In this document: positions 62,032 to 64,000 of the stretch, piece by piece | How positions within the stretch are numbered: position 1 is the first letter of the stretch | Layout: the number at the start of each line of letters is the position of its first letter | Origin: JBBSAT01 sp044223665 | GTDB taxonomy: Bacteria > Myxococcota_A > Polyangia > Polyangiales > Sandaracinaceae | Direction of reading: 5' to 3' | Length of the DNA: 64,000 bases | Assembly (NCBI GenBank): GCA_044223665.1 | Contig: JBGALT010000003.1 | Location: 1 to 64,000, forward strand | Program-made: the position numbers and the translations under genes | Notes under the pieces: generated by a model | What the model was told of the DNA's origin: nothing | Databases searched by the model: none | The model's input: only the letters and a program-made list of their open reading frames with translations

Positions 62032-63963
62032 CTAATGCGAGTAGGTCACCGTGAAGGGCCGGGCCTGCACGATCACCGGCCGGTGATCGGGCCCGGCGAT
62101 CAAGAACTCCACGTCGACCGCGTTGCTGCCCTCGGGGAAGCGCGGGGCGAAGTGCTCGTGCAGACGCACCAGCACCTCGGTCAGGCGCAGCACCTCCGCG
62201 TCGCTCAGGATGGGCGCGCCGTCCGTCCGCGAGCTCCGGGACAGCACTTCGGGCTCCCGCGCTGGGAGATACGTGAGCACGAGGAACTGCTCGGGCACCT
62301 CGTCGCTCGATGCGCCCGTGACCGAGCCTTCCATCGTCTGAGCGTCGATGAGCACACCGGGCCGCTGCCGGTCGTAGGGGTTGGCGGTGAGCGCCACGCC
62401 GTTCGCGATCCCGTCGTCGACCGAGGCCTGGACGAGCACGGCCATGGCCACGCGACGGTGGTCGATCCGGTACCACTCGCGCTCCTCGTGGGCGCCGAGG
62501 TTGAACACGCTCGCCCAGATCCGCGCGAGCGCGCCCGCGATCTCTGCATCCGTCGGGTCGTGCGCGACGACGGCCGACGAGTAGAGACCCGCGCCGTTGA
62601 AGCCCGGCAGGTCCTCGGCGTTGGTGCTCGAGCGGAAGCGCAGTCGCCCCGGTGCCGCGAGACGCGCGATGGCCTCGCGCACGCGCGCCACGAGCGCGGG
62701 ATCGACCGGCGCCGACGCGATTCGCTCGCGCAGCGTCGCCAGGCGCGTGGCGCGCACGCCCGCATCGGCCTGGAACGACGGGTCGGCGAGCATCGCGTCG
62801 ACCTCGGCCGTGATCCCGTTCCGCGCGAGGTGCTCTACGAAGTAGCGCAGCGGAACCACGAAGCCGCCCGGCACCTCGACGCCGGGCAGGCTCGAGGCCT
62901 CGCCGAGGTTCGCGGCCTTGGCGCCCGCGAAGTCGACATCGTCGGCGCGCAGCTCGGAGAGCGGCACCAGCCGTGCCTCGTCCCGATCGAGACGCGGTGA
63001 GAAGGCCTCGGAGGGCCGCAGCGCGGCCCAGAAGGGCTCGGCCTCGGCGCGCGTCGTCTCTTCGACGACGAGCTCGCTCTCGCCCACGAACAGGCGCGCG
63101 AGCCGGCCCTCGAGCGCGACGAAGCGCGGGTCGGTGATCGCATCGCGCAGCGCGGCATCGGGCGTCCCCCGGTTCGCGCTGAGAAGCGCCACGTGCGCGA
63201 GCGGCGCCTGGAAGCGCGCGGTGATCATGGCGGCGCAGACGGGCACGTCGTCGGGCACCTCCTCGAGCACGAGGATCTGATCGGGCCGCACCGTCGCCGG
63301 ATCGAGGCGCCCGCGCACGATGCGGACGACGCCGTAGGCCGTGCCGATCTCGAGCGGCTCGTAGCTCCAGCCGGCGTGGAGCGCGTCGTCGCGCACGACC
63401 GGCACGGCGCCCTCGGGCAGCGACGCGAGCACGCGCTCGTGCTGGTCGGAGATCGGATGGAACGCGAGGCTGTCGCCGAAGAACACCCGAGAGCGCACGA
63501 GCGCGAAGCAGCGCGTGAGCGTCTCCCCGTCCATCGTGTCGCCGGCGAGGATCTCGAGCGCGGCGCGATCGGCGTCGCGGTAACGCACCAGCGACCCGAG
63601 CCAGAAGCGGCGCGTCGGCTGGCGGTACTCCGAGACGTAGAACTCCATCGGCCCGGCGATGCGGCCTCCCGCGCGATCGAGGTGCGCGCGCGCGAAGTCG
63701 TAGTGCGAGTCGTAGCGGCTCGAGTCGAGGAAGTAGACGTGTGGCGTGCCCTCGGCGTCGCGATCGGCGAGGTCGATCACGAACTTCACTTCCTCGACGT
63801 GCGCCACCGTGCGCGCCTCGAGCCGGGCGGCGAGCGCGCTCCATGCGCTCTCGTCGGCGATGGCCTCCACGTGATCGGGCCTCGAAGGGAGCGACGCGCG
63901 CGCGCCGCAGCCGGCGAGGACGACGAGCGCGGTAGCGAGCGCGAGCCGCACGCGCGTGCTCAA
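62032..63963 (-). CDS. Exported lipoprotein with PEP/pyruvate-binding (PPDK_N) domain
   Basis: 643 residues, TTG start, supported by a 4-bp overlap with the preceding stop (TTGA). The lipoprotein signal ends LALATALVVLAGC. The C-terminal half is a PPDK N-terminal/PEP synthase ATP-binding domain: FAGAKAANLGEASSLPGVEV, PGGFVVPLRYFVEHLARNGI, RFRSSTNAEDLPGFNGAGLY, AMAVLVQASVDDGIANGVAL and AVDVEFLIAGPDHRPVIVQA. The N-terminal half has VYFLDSSRYDSHYDFARAHL and a mobile-domain-like HPISDQHERVLA. This domain normally works in the cytoplasm with ATP, so its export is unusual. Confidence 0.88.
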   Translation of the reverse strand: MSTRVRLALATALVVLAGCGARASLPSRPDHVEAIADESAWSALAARLEARTVAHVEEVKFVIDLADRDAEGTPHVYFLDSSRYDSHYDFARAHLDRAGGRIAGPMEFYVSEYRQPTRRFWLGSLVRYRDADRAALEILAGDTMDGETLTRCFALVRSRVFFGDSLAFHPISDQHERVLASLPEGAVPVVRDDALHAGWSYEPLEIGTAYGVVRIVRGRLDPATVRPDQILVLEEVPDDVPVCAAMITARFQAPLAHVALLSANRGTPDAALRDAITDPRFVALEGRLARLFVGESELVVEETTRAEAEPFWAALRPSEAFSPRLDRDEARLVPLSELRADDVDFAGAKAANLGEASSLPGVEVPGGFVVPLRYFVEHLARNGITAEVDAMLADPSFQADAGVRATRLATLRERIASAPVDPALVARVREAIARLAAPGRLRFRSSTNAEDLPGFNGAGLYSSAVVAHDPTDAEIAGALARIWASVFNLGAHEEREWYRIDHRRVAMAVLVQASVDDGIANGVALTANPYDRQRPGVLIDAQTMEGSVTGASSDEVPEQFLVLTYLPAREPEVLSRSSRTDGAPILSDAEVLRLTEVLVRLHEHFAPRFPEGSNAVDVEFLIAGPDHRPVIVQARPFTVTYSH

Positions 63964-64000
63964 CGCGGGACGTGCCGATCGAGGAAGCGGTACGTGTCGT
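63960..64000 (-). CDS. C-terminal end of an upstream gene (partial)
   Basis: Only 41 bp are in the window. They encode DTYRFLDRHVPR and a TGA that overlaps the lipoprotein start by 4 bp. The ending resembles the C-terminus of prolyl oligopeptidase or similar alpha/beta-hydrolases (RFLDRYL-like), a weak guess. It shows that the lipoprotein gene is in an operon with whatever lies to the right. Confidence 0.55.
   Translation of the reverse strand, partial: DTYRFLDRHVPR

Overview
The window is very GC-rich (roughly 70 percent, with GC-rich third codon positions). It encodes many lipoproteins with Asp/Gly/Ala-rich linkers after the lipobox, a bacterial mevalonate-pathway block with type II IPP isomerase, Tad-type pilus parts and many GTG starts. 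Together these suggest a Myxococcota bacterium of the Polyangia/Sandaracinus kind; this is an inference, since no rRNA or other phylogenetic marker is present.

Layout. 11-1076: a CRISPR array of type I-E geometry (28-bp repeat, 61-bp period, 18 repeats) without cas genes. 1178-7618: a small membrane protein, a coiled-coil gene with an apparent frameshift, and three exported lipoproteins (a GH31 glycosidase, a DUF218 protein, an unknown). 7672-11336: a ribF operon, an M23 peptidase gene, and a toxin-antitoxin remnant lying between two copies of the M23 gene's 3' end. 11368-16918: a membrane protein and a full-length Lhr helicase. 16974-19928: an ECF sigma factor with its membrane partner, an outer-membrane-like protein and a frameshifted tetraheme cytochrome. 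19940-26633: a radical SAM protein, a flavin reductase-like protein, a TPR protein, a DUF4331 gene pair and a lipoprotein/secreted pair. 26644-31910: ATP-grasp, esterase and S51-like genes around an oppositely oriented membrane glycosyltransferase split in two frames. 32018-36988: the isoprenoid block (type II IPP isomerase, polyprenyl synthase, mevalonate kinase, mevalonate diphosphate decarboxylase). 37002-44780: an aminotransferase, a three-gene operon led by a divergent sigma-like factor, dCMP deaminase, an M1 peptidase and small DUF proteins. 44804-53697: acyl-CoA synthetase, Flp-like pilin, MFS transporter, PAS-GGDEF-EAL protein, DUF2760/Hsp70 pair and a DUF6151 protein. 53705-64000: MgtE, CpaB, an Ada-AlkA/Ogt alkylation-repair operon, a compact molybdate ABC transporter, a GMC oxidoreductase, an exported PEP/pyruvate-binding-domain lipoprotein and the tail of a further gene.

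The most unusual features are the paired 19-bp duplication and deletion inside two CRISPR repeats, the toxin-antitoxin island bounded by a 49-bp duplication of its host gene's end, several apparent frameshifts in CG-rich tracts, a Flp pilin whose start conflicts with a sigma-54-like promoter, a structured leader before mgtE, and the exported PPDK_N-like protein. No tRNA, rRNA, IS element or origin was recognised.
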